Shown one piece after another: positions 7,537 through 16,505 of a stretch of DNA of 64,000 nucleotides (position 1 is its first letter; each line of letters begins with the position of its first letter). The stretch is from contig NZ_CP114205.1 of NCBI RefSeq assembly GCF_027497495.1, positions 5,084,001-5,148,000 of the forward strand. Direction: 5' to 3'. The translations under genes and the position numbers were made by a program. Source of the stretch: Streptomyces tubercidicus (lineage in GTDB: Bacteria > Actinomycetota > Actinomycetes > Streptomycetales > Streptomycetaceae). A model generated the notes under the pieces. That model saw nothing but the letters and a program-made list of their open reading frames with translations. It was not told the origin of the DNA and searched no databases.

Positions 7537-8949
7537 ATGACGGCCGCGGCAGCAGAGACCCGTAGTGAGAGCCCTGAGCGGAGGGGCGGACGGTGGATCG
7601 AGCGCTGGGATCCGGAGGACGAGGGGTTCTGGCGGGAGACGGGGGAGCGGATCGCGCGGCGGAATCTGGTGTTCTCCGTGCTCTCCGAGCACATCGGGTT
7701 CTCGGTCTGGAGCCTGTGGTCGGTGATGGTGCTGTTCATGGGGCCGGAGTACGGGATCGCGCCGGCCGAGAAGTTCTTCCTGGTGGCGGTGCCGACGCTG
7801 GTGGGCGGGGTGCTGCGGGTGCCGTACACCTTCGCGGTGGCGCGGTTCGGCGGGCGGAACTGGACGGTGATCAGTGCGGCGATGCTGCTGGTGCCGACGG
7901 TGGGGGCGGCGGTGGTGCTGGAGCCGGGGACCTCGTATACGACGTTCCTGCTGGTCGCGGCGCTGGCGGGGGTCGGGGGCGGGAACTTCGCCTCGTCGAT
8001 GACCAACATCAACTCCTTCTATCCGCTGCGGAAGAAGGGCTGGGCGCTGGGGATGAACGCCGGGGGCGGGAACATCGGGGTGCCGGTGATTCAGCTGCTG
8101 GGGCTGCTGGTGATCGGGACCGCGGGGGCCGCGCATCCGCGGATCGTGCTGGCCGTTTATGTGCCGCTGATCGTGGTCGCGGCAGTGTGTGCGGCGCTGT
8201 TCATGGACAACCTGGCGCCGGTGACGCATGACACCGGGGCGGCGCGTGATGCCGCCCGGGAGCCGCACACCTGGGTGATGTCGCTGCTGTACCTCGGCAC
8301 CTTCGGGTCGTTCATCGGCTACAGCTTCGCGTTCGGTCTGGTGCTGCAGAACCAGTTCGCGCGAACGCCGCTCCAGGCGGCGTCGCTGACCTTCATCGGG
8401 CCGCTGCTGGGGTCGCTGATCCGGCCGGTCGGCGGGCGGCTGGCGGACCGTTTCGGGGGCGCCCGGATCACCCTGGGCAACTTCGCGGCGATGGGGCTGG
8501 CCACCGGGGTGGTCATCTACGCGTCGGCGGTGCGGTCGCTGCCGGTGTTCCTGGTGGGGTTCATCGCGCTGTTCGTGCTGTCGGGGCTCGGCAACGGCTC
8601 CACGTACAAGATGATTCCGGGGATTTTCCAGGCCCAGGCGGTGCGGCGCGGGCTGGCGGGGGAGGAGGCCGCGGCCTACGGGCGGCGGCTGTCCGGGGCG
8701 GCGATGGGGCTGATCGGGGCGGTGGGCGCGCTCGGCGGGCTGGTCATCAACCTCGCGTTCCGGCAGTCGTTCCTGGTGGCGGGGTCGGGGACGCCGGCGT
8801 TCGTGTCGTTCCTCGGCTGCTATGTGGTGTGCGGGGCGGTGACCTGGGCCGTATACCTGCGGCCTGCGGGCCGGGCGCGGCGTACGGCGCGGGCGGTGGA
8901 GGCGGCTCCGGCGGAGGAGGGGCGGCGGCCGGTGTACGCGGAGGTGTGA
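7537..8949 (+). CDS. narK: NarK-type nitrate/nitrite MFS transporter
   Basis: 470 residues, about 12 transmembrane helices. The nitrate-porter signatures are visible as GGGNFASSMTNINSFYP and GWALGMNAGGGNIGVPVIQ, with their paired Gly-rich motifs in the two halves. ATG 7537 follows a good RBS (GGGAGG). NarK-family proteins import nitrate or exchange it for nitrite at the cell membrane. It is followed after ~200 bp by the nitrate regulator gene nnaR. A GlnR-like box lies upstream. No nitrate or nitrite reductase genes are in the window. Confidence 0.92.
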   Translation: MTAAAAETRSESPERRGGRWIERWDPEDEGFWRETGERIARRNLVFSVLSEHIGFSVWSLWSVMVLFMGPEYGIAPAEKFFLVAVPTLVGGVLRVPYTFAVARFGGRNWTVISAAMLLVPTVGAAVVLEPGTSYTTFLLVAALAGVGGGNFASSMTNINSFYPLRKKGWALGMNAGGGNIGVPVIQLLGLLVIGTAGAAHPRIVLAVYVPLIVVAAVCAALFMDNLAPVTHDTGAARDAAREPHTWVMSLLYLGTFGSFIGYSFAFGLVLQNQFARTPLQAASLTFIGPLLGSLIRPVGGRLADRFGGARITLGNFAAMGLATGVVIYASAVRSLPVFLVGFIALFVLSGLGNGSTYKMIPGIFQAQAVRRGLAGEEAAAYGRRLSGAAMGLIGAVGALGGLVINLAFRQSFLVAGSGTPAFVSFLGCYVVCGAVTWAVYLRPAGRARRTARAVEAAPAEEGRRPVYAEV

Positions 8950-9154
8950 GGCGCCGCCCGCCCGTCTGCGGGTGCACCGCGTCGGCCCGTCATACGGGAC
9001 GGGCGTGCGGAGCGTCGTAACTCCGGGGAAATATGGGAGGACCGGGGCTGTCACGTGCCGTTGGCACGCTGGCTCCCTGGCACTCCGTGCCGCCCGAGCC
9101 GCGGCGGAACGGAAGCACGAGGCAGCACACCACTCTGGGCGGAGCGGGACGACC

Positions 9155-10366
9155 ATGTACGAGCAGCAGCAGGAGCACGGCGGTGAGCGGGAGCCGACGG
9201 CACCGGAATTGGGGGCGGGGGCCGGTGCGGGTCCGGCCGTCCGTCCGCTGGACGGGTTCACCGTCGGGGTGACCGCGGCCCGGCGGGCGGAGGAGCTGGG
9301 CGCGCTGCTGGAACGCCGGGGCGCGCAGGTGCTGCATGCGCCCGCGCTGCGGATCGTGCCGCTGCCCGATGACACCGAGCTGCTCGCGGTGACCCGGGAT
9401 CTGATCGAGCACGTACCGGACATCGTCATCGCCACTACGGCGATCGGCTTCCGCGGCTGGATCGAGGCCGCGGAGGGCTGGGGTCTGGGCGAGTCGCTGC
9501 TGGACCGGCTGACCGGGGTGGAGCTGCTGGCGCGCGGGCCCAAGGTGCGGGGCGCCATCCGGGCCGCCGGGCTGACCGAGAAGTGGTCACCGGCCTCCGA
9601 GTCGATGGCCGAGGTGCTGGACCGGCTGCTGGCCGAGGGCGTCGCCGGGCGGCGGGTGGCCCTCCAGCTGCACGGGGAGCCGCTGCCGGGGTTCGTGGAG
9701 GCGCTGCGGGCGGGCGGTGCGGAGGTCGTCGGCGTCCCCGTCTACCGCTGGATGCCGCCGGAGGACATCGGGCCGGTCGACCGGCTGCTGGACGCGGTGA
9801 CCGGGCGCGGGCTGGACGCGGTGACCTTCACCAGCGCGCCGGCCGCCGCGTCGCTGCTGCGCCGGGCCGGGGAGCGCGGCATCCGGGAGGAGGTGCTGGC
9901 GGCGCTGCGGGGGGAGGTGCTGCCGGTGTGCGTGGGGCCGGTGACGGCGGTGCCGCTGCAAGCGGAGGATGTGCCCACGCTGCAGCCGGAGCGCTTCCGG
10001 CTCGGGCCGCTGGTGCAGCTGCTGTGCCGGGAACTCCCGGGCCGGGTGCGGCCGTTGCCGGTGGCCGGGCGGCGGCTGGAGATCCGTGGGCACGCGGTGG
10101 TGCTGGACGGGGAGCTGCGGCCGGTGCCGCCGGCCGGGATGGCGCTGCTGCGCGCGCTGGCGCGCCGTCCCGGCTGGGTGGTCTCCCGTGCGGACCTGCT
10201 GCGGGCGCTGCCCGGCGCGGGCCGCGACGAGCATGCGGTGGAGACCGCGATGGCCCGGCTGCGCGTGGCGCTGGGCGCGCCCAAGCTGATCCAGACGGTG
10301 GTCAAGCGGGGGTACCGGCTGTCGTTGGATCCGCGGGCGGAGACGGACAAGTACGGCGGGGAGTAG
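9155..10366 (+). CDS. nnaR: HemD-like/winged-helix nitrogen regulator NnaR
   Basis: 403 residues. Residues ~30-275 form a uroporphyrinogen-III synthase-like (HemD) domain (DGFTVGVTAARRAEELGALLERRG...VTFTSAPAAASLLRRAG...VCVGPVTAVPL). The C-terminal ~95 residues are an OmpR/PhoB-type winged helix (GWVVSRADLLRALPGAGRDEHAVETAMARLRVALG...IQTVVKRGYRL). This fusion with narK next door is the known arrangement of Streptomyces NnaR, a co-activator with GlnR of nitrate/nitrite assimilation genes. It is unlikely to be the housekeeping HemD. The start is ATG 9155, after GGAGCGGGACGACC. Confidence 0.88.
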   Translation: MYEQQQEHGGEREPTAPELGAGAGAGPAVRPLDGFTVGVTAARRAEELGALLERRGAQVLHAPALRIVPLPDDTELLAVTRDLIEHVPDIVIATTAIGFRGWIEAAEGWGLGESLLDRLTGVELLARGPKVRGAIRAAGLTEKWSPASESMAEVLDRLLAEGVAGRRVALQLHGEPLPGFVEALRAGGAEVVGVPVYRWMPPEDIGPVDRLLDAVTGRGLDAVTFTSAPAAASLLRRAGERGIREEVLAALRGEVLPVCVGPVTAVPLQAEDVPTLQPERFRLGPLVQLLCRELPGRVRPLPVAGRRLEIRGHAVVLDGELRPVPPAGMALLRALARRPGWVVSRADLLRALPGAGRDEHAVETAMARLRVALGAPKLIQTVVKRGYRLSLDPRAETDKYGGE

Positions 10367-10372
10367 GGGCGG

Positions 10373-10444
10373 GCCCGGCGGCCGGACCGGGGGCTGGCCC
10401 GGCGGCCGGACCGGAGGCTGGCCCGGCGGCCGGACCGGAGGCCG
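10373..10444. repeat. Three tandem copies of a 24-bp GC-rich repeat
   Basis: Units at 10373-10396, 10397-10420 and 10421-10444 differ at only two or three positions (consensus begins GCCCGGCGGCCGGACCGG). They fill the gap between the convergent nnaR and methyltransferase genes. A 7-bp hairpin (GGCTCCG 10446-10452 with CGGAGCC 10459-10465) follows. The region can fold strongly and may act as a bidirectional terminator. Confidence 0.85.
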
Positions 10445-10474
10445 GGGCTCCGCCGTTCCGGAGCCGCTCCGCCC

Positions 10475-11251
10475 CTACGCCGGGTTGTTCACCCGGATCT
10501 TCGACTGACCGTGCGGCCGCTTCTCCCAGTCGTCCATGAAGCGCGCCTCCAGGCCGTGCTTGCGGGCCAGCTGGAGCAGGGTCTCGGTCCGGTAGTAGAA
10601 GTCCTCGCGCAGCACCTGGTGTTCGGCGCCCTCGGTGCGGTCGAAGGTGAAGTCGAAGAAGCCGCCGGGGGCCAGGATCCGGCCGACATGGGCGAGGCAC
10701 TCGTCGATGACGTCGAGCGGTGAGTGCGAGAAGACGCTGTGTGCGTGGACGACGTCGAAGTGGGCGGACGGCAGGAACTCCAGCTTCAGGTCCTGCGTGA
10801 TCGTCAAGTGCGGCAGTTTGTCCTGGAGTTCGTAGGTCGTCAGGGTCTGCTTGGCGGAGATCAGGATGTCCGGCGAGATGTCGATGCCGTAGTAGTTGCC
10901 GGTGTCCAGGTAGGCGATGAAGCGCCAGCCGGCGCGCAGATTGCCGCAGCCGATGTCCAGCATCCGGTGGCCGGGCGCCAGGCCGTGCTCGGCCAGGTAG
11001 TTGAACTGCATCTCGCCCAGCGCCAGCCAGCGTTCATGGCTGCGGCTGCCGACCGCGGCCTCCGGGTTGCGGGCGGCGTCGGAGGCCATCACCGCCCGGT
11101 AGTACGCCACGTGGCCGGGGTGCTTGAGGCGCAGCCAGGCGTCGCGGGTGCTGCGCTTGACGTACGGGGTGATCCGGCCCGGGTGGCGGAGCGCGTAGCC
11201 GACCTTGTGCGTGAGGCCGGAGCGGTTGATGAGCAGGGACTTGCGCGACAT
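10475..11251 (-). CDS. Class I SAM-dependent methyltransferase
   Basis: 258 residues. SAM-binding motif I is LDIGCGNLRAGWRFI, with the acidic GIDISPDIL of motif II and FDVVHAHSVFSHSPLD of motif IV; GRILAPGGFFDFTF is the typical post-motif strand. The N-terminal ~75 residues (GYALRHPGRITPYVKRSTRDAWLR...) are a lead-in of unknown role. The substrate is unknown; the gene stands alone between convergent nnaR and a divergent CGNR gene. The ATG at 11251 is the start. Confidence 0.85.
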   Translation of the reverse strand: MSRKSLLINRSGLTHKVGYALRHPGRITPYVKRSTRDAWLRLKHPGHVAYYRAVMASDAARNPEAAVGSRSHERWLALGEMQFNYLAEHGLAPGHRMLDIGCGNLRAGWRFIAYLDTGNYYGIDISPDILISAKQTLTTYELQDKLPHLTITQDLKLEFLPSAHFDVVHAHSVFSHSPLDVIDECLAHVGRILAPGGFFDFTFDRTEGAEHQVLREDFYYRTETLLQLARKHGLEARFMDDWEKRPHGQSKIRVNNPA

Positions 11252-11258
11252 GGAGACC

Positions 11259-11311
11259 TTCGTCCTGGAGGGGCGTTCGTCCCGGAGGGGGCGTTCGTCC
11301 TGGTGGGGCTG
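11259..11311. repeat. Three tandem ~18-bp repeats in the leader of the methyltransferase gene
   Basis: TTCGTCCTGGAGGGGCG (17 nt), then two 18-nt variants at 11276 and 11294, directly 5' of the minus-strand methyltransferase start. They would lie in its 5' untranslated region. Confidence 0.7.
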
Positions 11312-11414
11312 GGGTGCGGTGCCGAGGTGCGGGGGCGGGGCCGGTGGAACCGGACCCGCCCCTCAGCATGCGGCGGACCGGCGAGGGGGGCCTGCGGAGC
11401 GCCGCGCAGCGGAC

Positions 11415-11459
11415 TATACAGGAGATGTATACGTCGAGTGTCTACGCGTGGTGTCTACG
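11415..11459. promoter_or_regulatory. Possible operator region between methyltransferase and CGNR genes
   Basis: This AT-richer patch holds an inverted repeat TATAC-N7-GTATA (11415-11431) and two direct copies of GTGTCTACG (11438-11446 and 11451-11459) spaced 13 bp apart. It lies about 100-150 bp before the CGNR regulator start and 160-210 bp before the methyltransferase start. No specific regulator can be assigned. Confidence 0.35.
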
Positions 11460-11561
11460 GGGCCGGGGGCCTGGAGTGGCCGCCTCCGGAGGGTTCCGGC
11501 GGGCCCGTGGGCGGGGCACTCTGGGAGCACACACGTTTGGGCCTAAGGAAGTGACAGGCAC

Positions 11562-12239
11562 ATGGCGACGCCTTGCGGGCTGCGGTTCGACTGCGGGCGG
11601 ATCTGCCTGGACCTGGCGGCCACCACGGACGGCGCCGCCGCCGAACGCCTCACCGGCCCGGACCAGTTGCGGGCCTGGCTGACCGGCACGGGCCTGGTCC
11701 CGTACGGCACCCCGCTGGACGGTGTCGACGGCCGCTGGCTCGGCGGCTTCCGCGCGCTGCGGGAACTGCTGCTCCGGGTGGTGCACGACGAGCTGCGGGG
11801 CCGGGCGGCCGAGGCCGATCTGGCGCTGCTCAACTCCGCGGCCGCCGCCGGGCAGCCGCCCGCCCCCCGCGCCGTACGCGCCGCCGACGGCACCCTGGCC
11901 CGCGCCCTGCCCGGCCCGCCCGAGTGCGCCGGACTGCTGGCAGCCGTGGCCAGGGACGCGATCGGGCTGCTCACGGACGCGTCGGCCCGTGCGCAGCTGC
12001 GGCAGTGCGAGGGCGAGAGCTGCACCCTGGTCTACCTGGACACCTCGCGGGGCCGCCGCCGTCGTTGGTGCTCCAGCGAAGTGTGCGGCAACCGGGAGCG
12101 GGTGGCGCGGCACCGGAGGCGGACGATGGGGCTCCGGGAGCGGTCCGGGGGCACCGCGGCGGGGCCCGCCCCGGCCGCTGGTCCCGCCCCCGCCGCGGCT
12201 CCCGTCACCGCCGCGGAAAAGTTTTCCGCCGGCCGCTGA
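11562..12239 (+). CDS. CGNR zinc-finger protein (ABATE domain)
   Basis: 225 residues. N-terminal ABATE-type domain (GLRFDCGRICLDLAATT...) and a C-terminal zinc finger with CEGESCTLVYLDTSRGRRRRWCSSEVCGNRERVARHRRR. Four Cys and the CGNR tetrad are present. The last ~30 residues are Pro/Ala-rich. The family is thought to be stress-responsive transcriptional regulators. The gene diverges from the methyltransferase and lies ~120 bp before the ECF sigma gene. Confidence 0.85.
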   Translation: MATPCGLRFDCGRICLDLAATTDGAAAERLTGPDQLRAWLTGTGLVPYGTPLDGVDGRWLGGFRALRELLLRVVHDELRGRAAEADLALLNSAAAAGQPPAPRAVRAADGTLARALPGPPECAGLLAAVARDAIGLLTDASARAQLRQCEGESCTLVYLDTSRGRRRRWCSSEVCGNRERVARHRRRTMGLRERSGGTAAGPAPAAGPAPAAAPVTAAEKFSAGR

Positions 12240-12357
12240 ACACCCCGCCCGGCCCGTCCGTACTCCTCACCGCAAGTCCGATTCATGGCAGGGTCCCCGT
12301 CGATCTTGGGCGATCTGGGCTATCGACCCGGGAGTTGGAGTGCGTAAGGATGCCGTC

Positions 12358-12879
12358 GTGGCAGACAGGACGACACCTGAAGAGGAGCTCATGCGAGCCC
12401 TCTATGACGATCACGCGGGCCCGCTTCTCGCCTTCGTCCTGCGGCTGGTGGCGGGCGACCGGCATCGTGCCGAGGACGTGGTGCAGGAGACGCTGGTGCG
12501 CGCCTGGCGCAACGCCGACCAGCTCCAGCGGGCGACCGGCTCGATCCGGCCCTGGCTGGTGACGGTCGCCCGGCGGATCGTGATCGACGGGCACCGCAGC
12601 CGGAAGGCCCGTCCCCAAGAGGTCGACGCGACCCCGCTGGAGACCATGCCCGCCGCCGATGTGATCGACCGCGCACTGCGCCTGATGACGATCTCCGAGG
12701 CGCTGAGCGACCTGAGCCAGGCCCACCGAGAGGCCCTCGTGGAGACGTACTTCAAGGAGCGTACGGTCAACGAGGCAGCGGAGGTGCTGCGCGTGCCGGC
12801 CGGAACCGTGCGGTCCCGGGTGTTCTACGCGCTGCGCTCCCTGAAGCTCTCGCTTGAGGAACGAGGAGTGACGGAGTGA
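12358..12879 (+). CDS. sigU: ECF RNA polymerase sigma factor, SigU-like
   Basis: 173 residues from GTG 12358 (AAGGA at RBS distance); GTG 12340 and ATG 12391 are alternatives. Region 2 (MRALYDDHAGPLLAFVLRLVAGDRHRAEDVVQETLVRAWRNADQL) and region 4 (ALSDLSQAHREALVETYFKERTVNEAAEVLRVPAGTVRSRVFYALRSLK) are complete. It overlaps the anti-sigma gene by 4 nt. Its place in the SCO295x-like order, between CGNR and HelD genes, suggests SigU, linked in S. coelicolor to secreted-protein and cell-surface changes. It also resembles actinobacterial SigK/SigL-type factors. Confidence 0.85.
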   Translation: MADRTTPEEELMRALYDDHAGPLLAFVLRLVAGDRHRAEDVVQETLVRAWRNADQLQRATGSIRPWLVTVARRIVIDGHRSRKARPQEVDATPLETMPAADVIDRALRLMTISEALSDLSQAHREALVETYFKERTVNEAAEVLRVPAGTVRSRVFYALRSLKLSLEERGVTE

Positions 12880-13622
12880 TCCCGCCCACGCAGCCGGACC
12901 GGCACAGCGACGTCGGCGCCTATGTGCTGGGCGTCCTGGACGCCGCCGACGCGGACCGGTTCGAGGCGCATCTTGTCGGCTGTGAACGGTGCGCGGCCGA
13001 GCTGGAGGAGCTGATGGCGCTGACGCCGGTGCTCGCCGAGTTCCAGCAGTCCGCCCCCACCCCCGAGACGATCACGGCCGTCCCCGGGCGCCGGGTGCTG
13101 GACGGGCTGCTCGGCGAGGTCGGTGCCACCCGCCGCAGGCGCGGCCGCCGTCGGCTGTTCCTGGTCGCCGCGGCCGTCGTACTGATCGTCGGCGGGCCGC
13201 TCGCCACCTTCGCCCTCAAGGGCGACGGGGACGGCGGCAAGGCGCCGGCGCCGCCGCTGGCGAACGCCGTCCGGGCCCAGTACGCCGCGGGCGAGAAGGT
13301 CACCTCCGTCGACCCCGACACCAAGGTCTCGGCGGGCGTCTCGATGGCCGCCCGGCCCTGGGGCACCCAGGTCGTCCTGGAACTCGCCAACGTCAAGGGG
13401 CCGCTGAGCTGCGACCTGGTCGCCGTCGGCAAGGACGGCAAGCGGCAGACCCTCACCACCTGGGCGGTCCCCAAGGGCGGCTACGGCATCCCGGACAGCC
13501 CCGCGAAGTGGAACCGCGAGCCCCTCTACGCGATGGGCGGAGCGGCCCTCAACCGCGGCGACATCGACCACTTCGAGGTCAACACACTGGACGGCAAGCG
13601 GCTGGCCACGGTCAAGGCGTGA
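12876..13622 (+). CDS. rsuA: Membrane anti-sigma factor with zinc-finger and RskA domain
   Basis: 248 residues from GTG 12876, overlapping the sigma stop (GTGA). The N-terminal ZAS motif is HLVGCERC (H-x3-C-x2-C). A single transmembrane helix (RRLFLVAAAVVLIVGGPLATFAL) lies near residues 90-112. The outer part is an RskA-type domain (GVSMAARPWGTQVVLELANVKGPLSCDLVAV...). It should hold the sigma factor at the membrane until regulated proteolysis. The match to RsuA rests on gene order and architecture. Confidence 0.85.
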   Translation: MIPPTQPDRHSDVGAYVLGVLDAADADRFEAHLVGCERCAAELEELMALTPVLAEFQQSAPTPETITAVPGRRVLDGLLGEVGATRRRRGRRRLFLVAAAVVLIVGGPLATFALKGDGDGGKAPAPPLANAVRAQYAAGEKVTSVDPDTKVSAGVSMAARPWGTQVVLELANVKGPLSCDLVAVGKDGKRQTLTTWAVPKGGYGIPDSPAKWNREPLYAMGGAALNRGDIDHFEVNTLDGKRLATVKA

Positions 13623-13631
13623 GAATTCGGG

Positions 13632-13662
13632 GCCCGGACCGGCCACACCCGCCCGTCCGGGC
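13632..13662 (+). terminator. Hairpin after the sigma/anti-sigma pair
   Basis: GCCCGGAC (13632-13639) pairs perfectly with GTCCGGGC (13655-13662) around a 15-nt loop, starting 10 nt after the stop. There is no T-tract. Confidence 0.45.
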
Positions 13663-13792
13663 ACACCCGACGTAGCAGCCCGAGTCAACATTCGTTCAAA
13701 GACGCCCGCCTTTGTCCCTTTCACCAGGTGCGCACGGTGCCTGCTTCGCGTACGGTTGACGGCTGCCCTACGCACAGGAGAAGGGGGCCTGG

Positions 13793-16375
13793 GTGGCCGC
13801 GCACAACGCCACGCACGCGCCGGATCACGCTTCGGATTCCGTTCGCGACCGTGAGATCGAGGCCGAACAGACGCATCTGGACCGTGTCTACCGGCGCCTT
13901 GAGGAGAAGATCCACGAGGCGGAGTTCCTGATGGACGACGCCGCCAAGCGCGGCCAGGTCGGCACGCCCGGCGCGCTCGCCGAGCGCGACGCGCAGGTCT
14001 TCCAGGCCGGCGTCCATCTCCACCGTCTGAATTCCGAGTACGAGGACTTCCTCTTCGGCCGGATCGACCTGCTCCTCGGCAAGGACGGCAAGAAGGGCCC
14101 GGACGGCGCCTTCACCTCCGTCGAACCCGCCGACGGGGCGATCGAGGACGGCCGCGCCACGATCGCCGAGACGCTGCACATCGGCCGGCTCGGCGTGCTC
14201 GACGCGGACTACTCCCCGCTGGTCATCGACTGGCGGGCACCGGCCGCCGCCCCCTTCTACCGGGCCACTCCGGTCGCGCCCGGCCGGGTGGTCCGCCGCC
14301 GGGTGATCCGCTCCAAGGGCCGTAAGGTCCTCGGCGTCGAGGACGATCTGATGCGCCCGGAGATCACCGCGACGCTGGACGGCGAGGAGCTGCCCGCGAT
14401 CGGTGACGGTGCGCTGATGGCCGCGCTGGGCCGGGCCCGCAGCCACACCATGCGGGACATCGTCGCCTCCATCCAGGCCGAGCAGGACAAGGTGATCCGG
14501 GCGCCCGCCGCCTCCGTCACCGAGGTCGAGGGCGGTCCCGGCACCGGCAAGACCGCGGTCGCCCTGCACCGCGCCGCCTACCTCCTCTACCAGGACCGCC
14601 GCCGCTACGCGGGCGGCATCCTGATCGTCTCCCCGACACCGCTGCTGGTCGCCTACACCGAGGGCGTGCTGCCGTCGCTGGGCGAGGAGGGCCAGGTCGC
14701 CATCCGGGCGCTCGGCTCGCTCGTGGACGGCGCCGAGACGACCGCGTACGACTCGCCCGCCGTCGCCCGTATCAAGGGCTCGTCGCGGATGCAGAAGCTG
14801 CTGCGCAAGGCGGCCCGGGGTGCGCTGGAGCCGGTGGCGCCGGGTGCCCGGTCCACCGGCCGGAAGGCCGCCAAGGCCGCGGCGAACGGGGACGGGGGCG
14901 GGAGCGGGACCGGCGACGGGGACGGCCAGATGTCCCTGGACGGCCTCTTCGGCGCCGCCGGGGACGGCACCGGCCAGGACGCGTCGGCCCACGGCAGCCG
15001 GGGCAGACGCACCCCGCCCCCGCCCGCCGCCGGTGCACCCGCCGCCGGTCAGCCCGCCCACCTGCGGGTCGTCGCGTTCGGCGGCCGGATCGAGCTGGAC
15101 GCCGACGAGCTGCGCGCCATCCGGCAGTCCGCGCTCGGCGGCACCGCGCCGGTCAACCTGCTGCGCCCGCGGGCCCGCCGGCTGATCCTGGACGCCCTGT
15201 GGGCCAAGTCCGGTGCCGCGCGCCGCTACACGGACCCCGAACTGGCCGCCGAGGCCCGCGAGGGCTTCGACGAGGACATCACCACCGAGCCCGACTTCCA
15301 GGAGTTCCTGGACGCCTGGTGGCCCGAGCTGACTCCGCGCGGTGTACTGGCCGCCATGGCCGACGAGCGCCTCCTGGGCCGCTGGGCGCGCCGTCTCCTC
15401 AACCCGCGCGAGGTACGCCAACTGGCGCGCTCGCTCCAGCGGTTGGACGGTGGGGGTACCTCCCATGCCCATAAGGCAATGGGGGACGGCCACGGCCCGC
15501 TGTCGGTGCACGATGTCGCCCTGCTGGACGAGCTGCAGATGATCCTCGGCGCCCCGATGCGCCCGGCCCGGCCGCGCGAGGCCGATCCGCTGGACCACCT
15601 CACCGGCCTGGAGGAGCTCACGACCTACACCGAGCGCAACGGCGGCGGCCGCAGCCGGCGCGAACGGCTGGACGAGGAGCGCACCGACTACGCCCATGTC
15701 ATCGTCGACGAGGCGCAGGACCTGACGCCGATGCAGTGGCGGATGGTCGGCCGCCGCGGCCGGCACGCGACCTGGACGGTCGTCGGCGACCCCGCGCAGT
15801 CCTCCTGGTCCGACCCGGACGAGGCCGCCATCGCCCGCGACGAGGCGCTCGGCACCCGCCCGCGCCGCCGCTTCACGCTCACCGTGAACTACCGCAACCC
15901 CGCCGAGATCGCCGAACTCGCCGCCCGGGTGCTGGCGCTGGCGATGCCCGGTATGCCGTCCCCGAAGGCGGTCCGCTCCACGGGGCTGGAGCCCCGCTTC
16001 GCGCTCACCTCGGACGGGGCCGGGTCCGCCGACGACGCCGCCCTGGAGCGTGCCACGGTCGCCGAGGCGGAGCGGCTGCTGGGCGAGGTGGACGGCACGG
16101 TCGGCGTCGTCGTGGCCATGAACCGCCGTGCGCAGGCCCGCCGTTGGCTCGCCCCCCTGGGGGACCGGGTGGTGGCGCTGGGCTCCCTGGAGGCCAAGGG
16201 GCTGGAGTACGACGCGACGCTGGTGGTCTCCCCGGCCGAGATCGCCGACGAGTCCCCGGCCGGGCTGCGGGTCCTGTATGTGGCGCTGACCCGGGCCACC
16301 CAGCAGCTGACCGTGCTGTCAACCGAACGGGACGAACCGGACGCGGCGGGGGTGCCCGATCTGCTGCGGGACTGA
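13793..16375 (+). CDS. HelD-type RNA polymerase-associated UvrD/Rep-like helicase
   Basis: 860 residues from GTG 13793 (RBS AGGAGAAGGGGG). An N-terminal coiled-coil (EIEAEQTHLDRVYRRLEEKIHEAEFLM) as in HelD precedes an SF1 core: Walker A GGPGTGKT at residues 247-254, Walker B VIVDEAQDLTPMQWRM, then VVGDPAQSSW, LTVNYRNPAEI and SLEAKGLEYDATLVV. HelD proteins insert into RNA polymerase and release stalled complexes; HelR relatives in Streptomyces protect from rifamycins. I saw no rifamycin-associated element upstream, so the resistance role is open. Residues ~340-420 are Gly/Pro-rich linker. Residues 553-565 (GGGTSHAHKAMGD) are encoded by a repeated hairpin element. Confidence 0.88.
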   Translation: MAAHNATHAPDHASDSVRDREIEAEQTHLDRVYRRLEEKIHEAEFLMDDAAKRGQVGTPGALAERDAQVFQAGVHLHRLNSEYEDFLFGRIDLLLGKDGKKGPDGAFTSVEPADGAIEDGRATIAETLHIGRLGVLDADYSPLVIDWRAPAAAPFYRATPVAPGRVVRRRVIRSKGRKVLGVEDDLMRPEITATLDGEELPAIGDGALMAALGRARSHTMRDIVASIQAEQDKVIRAPAASVTEVEGGPGTGKTAVALHRAAYLLYQDRRRYAGGILIVSPTPLLVAYTEGVLPSLGEEGQVAIRALGSLVDGAETTAYDSPAVARIKGSSRMQKLLRKAARGALEPVAPGARSTGRKAAKAAANGDGGGSGTGDGDGQMSLDGLFGAAGDGTGQDASAHGSRGRRTPPPPAAGAPAAGQPAHLRVVAFGGRIELDADELRAIRQSALGGTAPVNLLRPRARRLILDALWAKSGAARRYTDPELAAEAREGFDEDITTEPDFQEFLDAWWPELTPRGVLAAMADERLLGRWARRLLNPREVRQLARSLQRLDGGGTSHAHKAMGDGHGPLSVHDVALLDELQMILGAPMRPARPREADPLDHLTGLEELTTYTERNGGGRSRRERLDEERTDYAHVIVDEAQDLTPMQWRMVGRRGRHATWTVVGDPAQSSWSDPDEAAIARDEALGTRPRRRFTLTVNYRNPAEIAELAARVLALAMPGMPSPKAVRSTGLEPRFALTSDGAGSADDAALERATVAEAERLLGEVDGTVGVVVAMNRRAQARRWLAPLGDRVVALGSLEAKGLEYDATLVVSPAEIADESPAGLRVLYVALTRATQQLTVLSTERDEPDAAGVPDLLRD
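15451..15485 (+). repeat. 35-nt hairpin element inside the helD reading frame
   Basis: It begins TGGGGGTACCTCCCA and ends AATGGGGG. Thirty-one of 35 positions match the reverse complement of 34721-34755. CCCAT and GCC pair with GGC and ATGGG around CATAA, with one bulged A. In the other copy the CCCAT/ATGGG stem is CCCAC/GTGGG, a compensatory pair change. The element stays in frame in helD and codes GGGTSHAHKAMGD. Confidence 0.8.
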
Positions 16376-16505
16376 GGTGGCCGCCGCCGGTGCCGGCACC
16401 CGTTCGGCGGCCCGCGCCGGGCGTGCGCGCCGCCGTCCGAGGGGTCTTGAAATCGGCCCCGTGGGACGGGATTCGCTTCCGGGGATGGTTTGTTAGCCTG
16501 GGTGA

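Noticed and set aside
10373..10444. CRISPR array
   Set aside because: The 24-bp units are directly adjacent without spacers. The same holds for 18992-19063, 20894-21032 and 37120-37262. No cas genes are present.
13663..13792. Rifamycin-associated element upstream of HelD
   Set aside because: I did not see a convincing long palindrome in this promoter region, so no link to rifamycin response is claimed.
13721..15766. Long minus-strand open frame over helD
   Set aside because: It is the antisense of a well-supported helicase gene, without recognisable domains.
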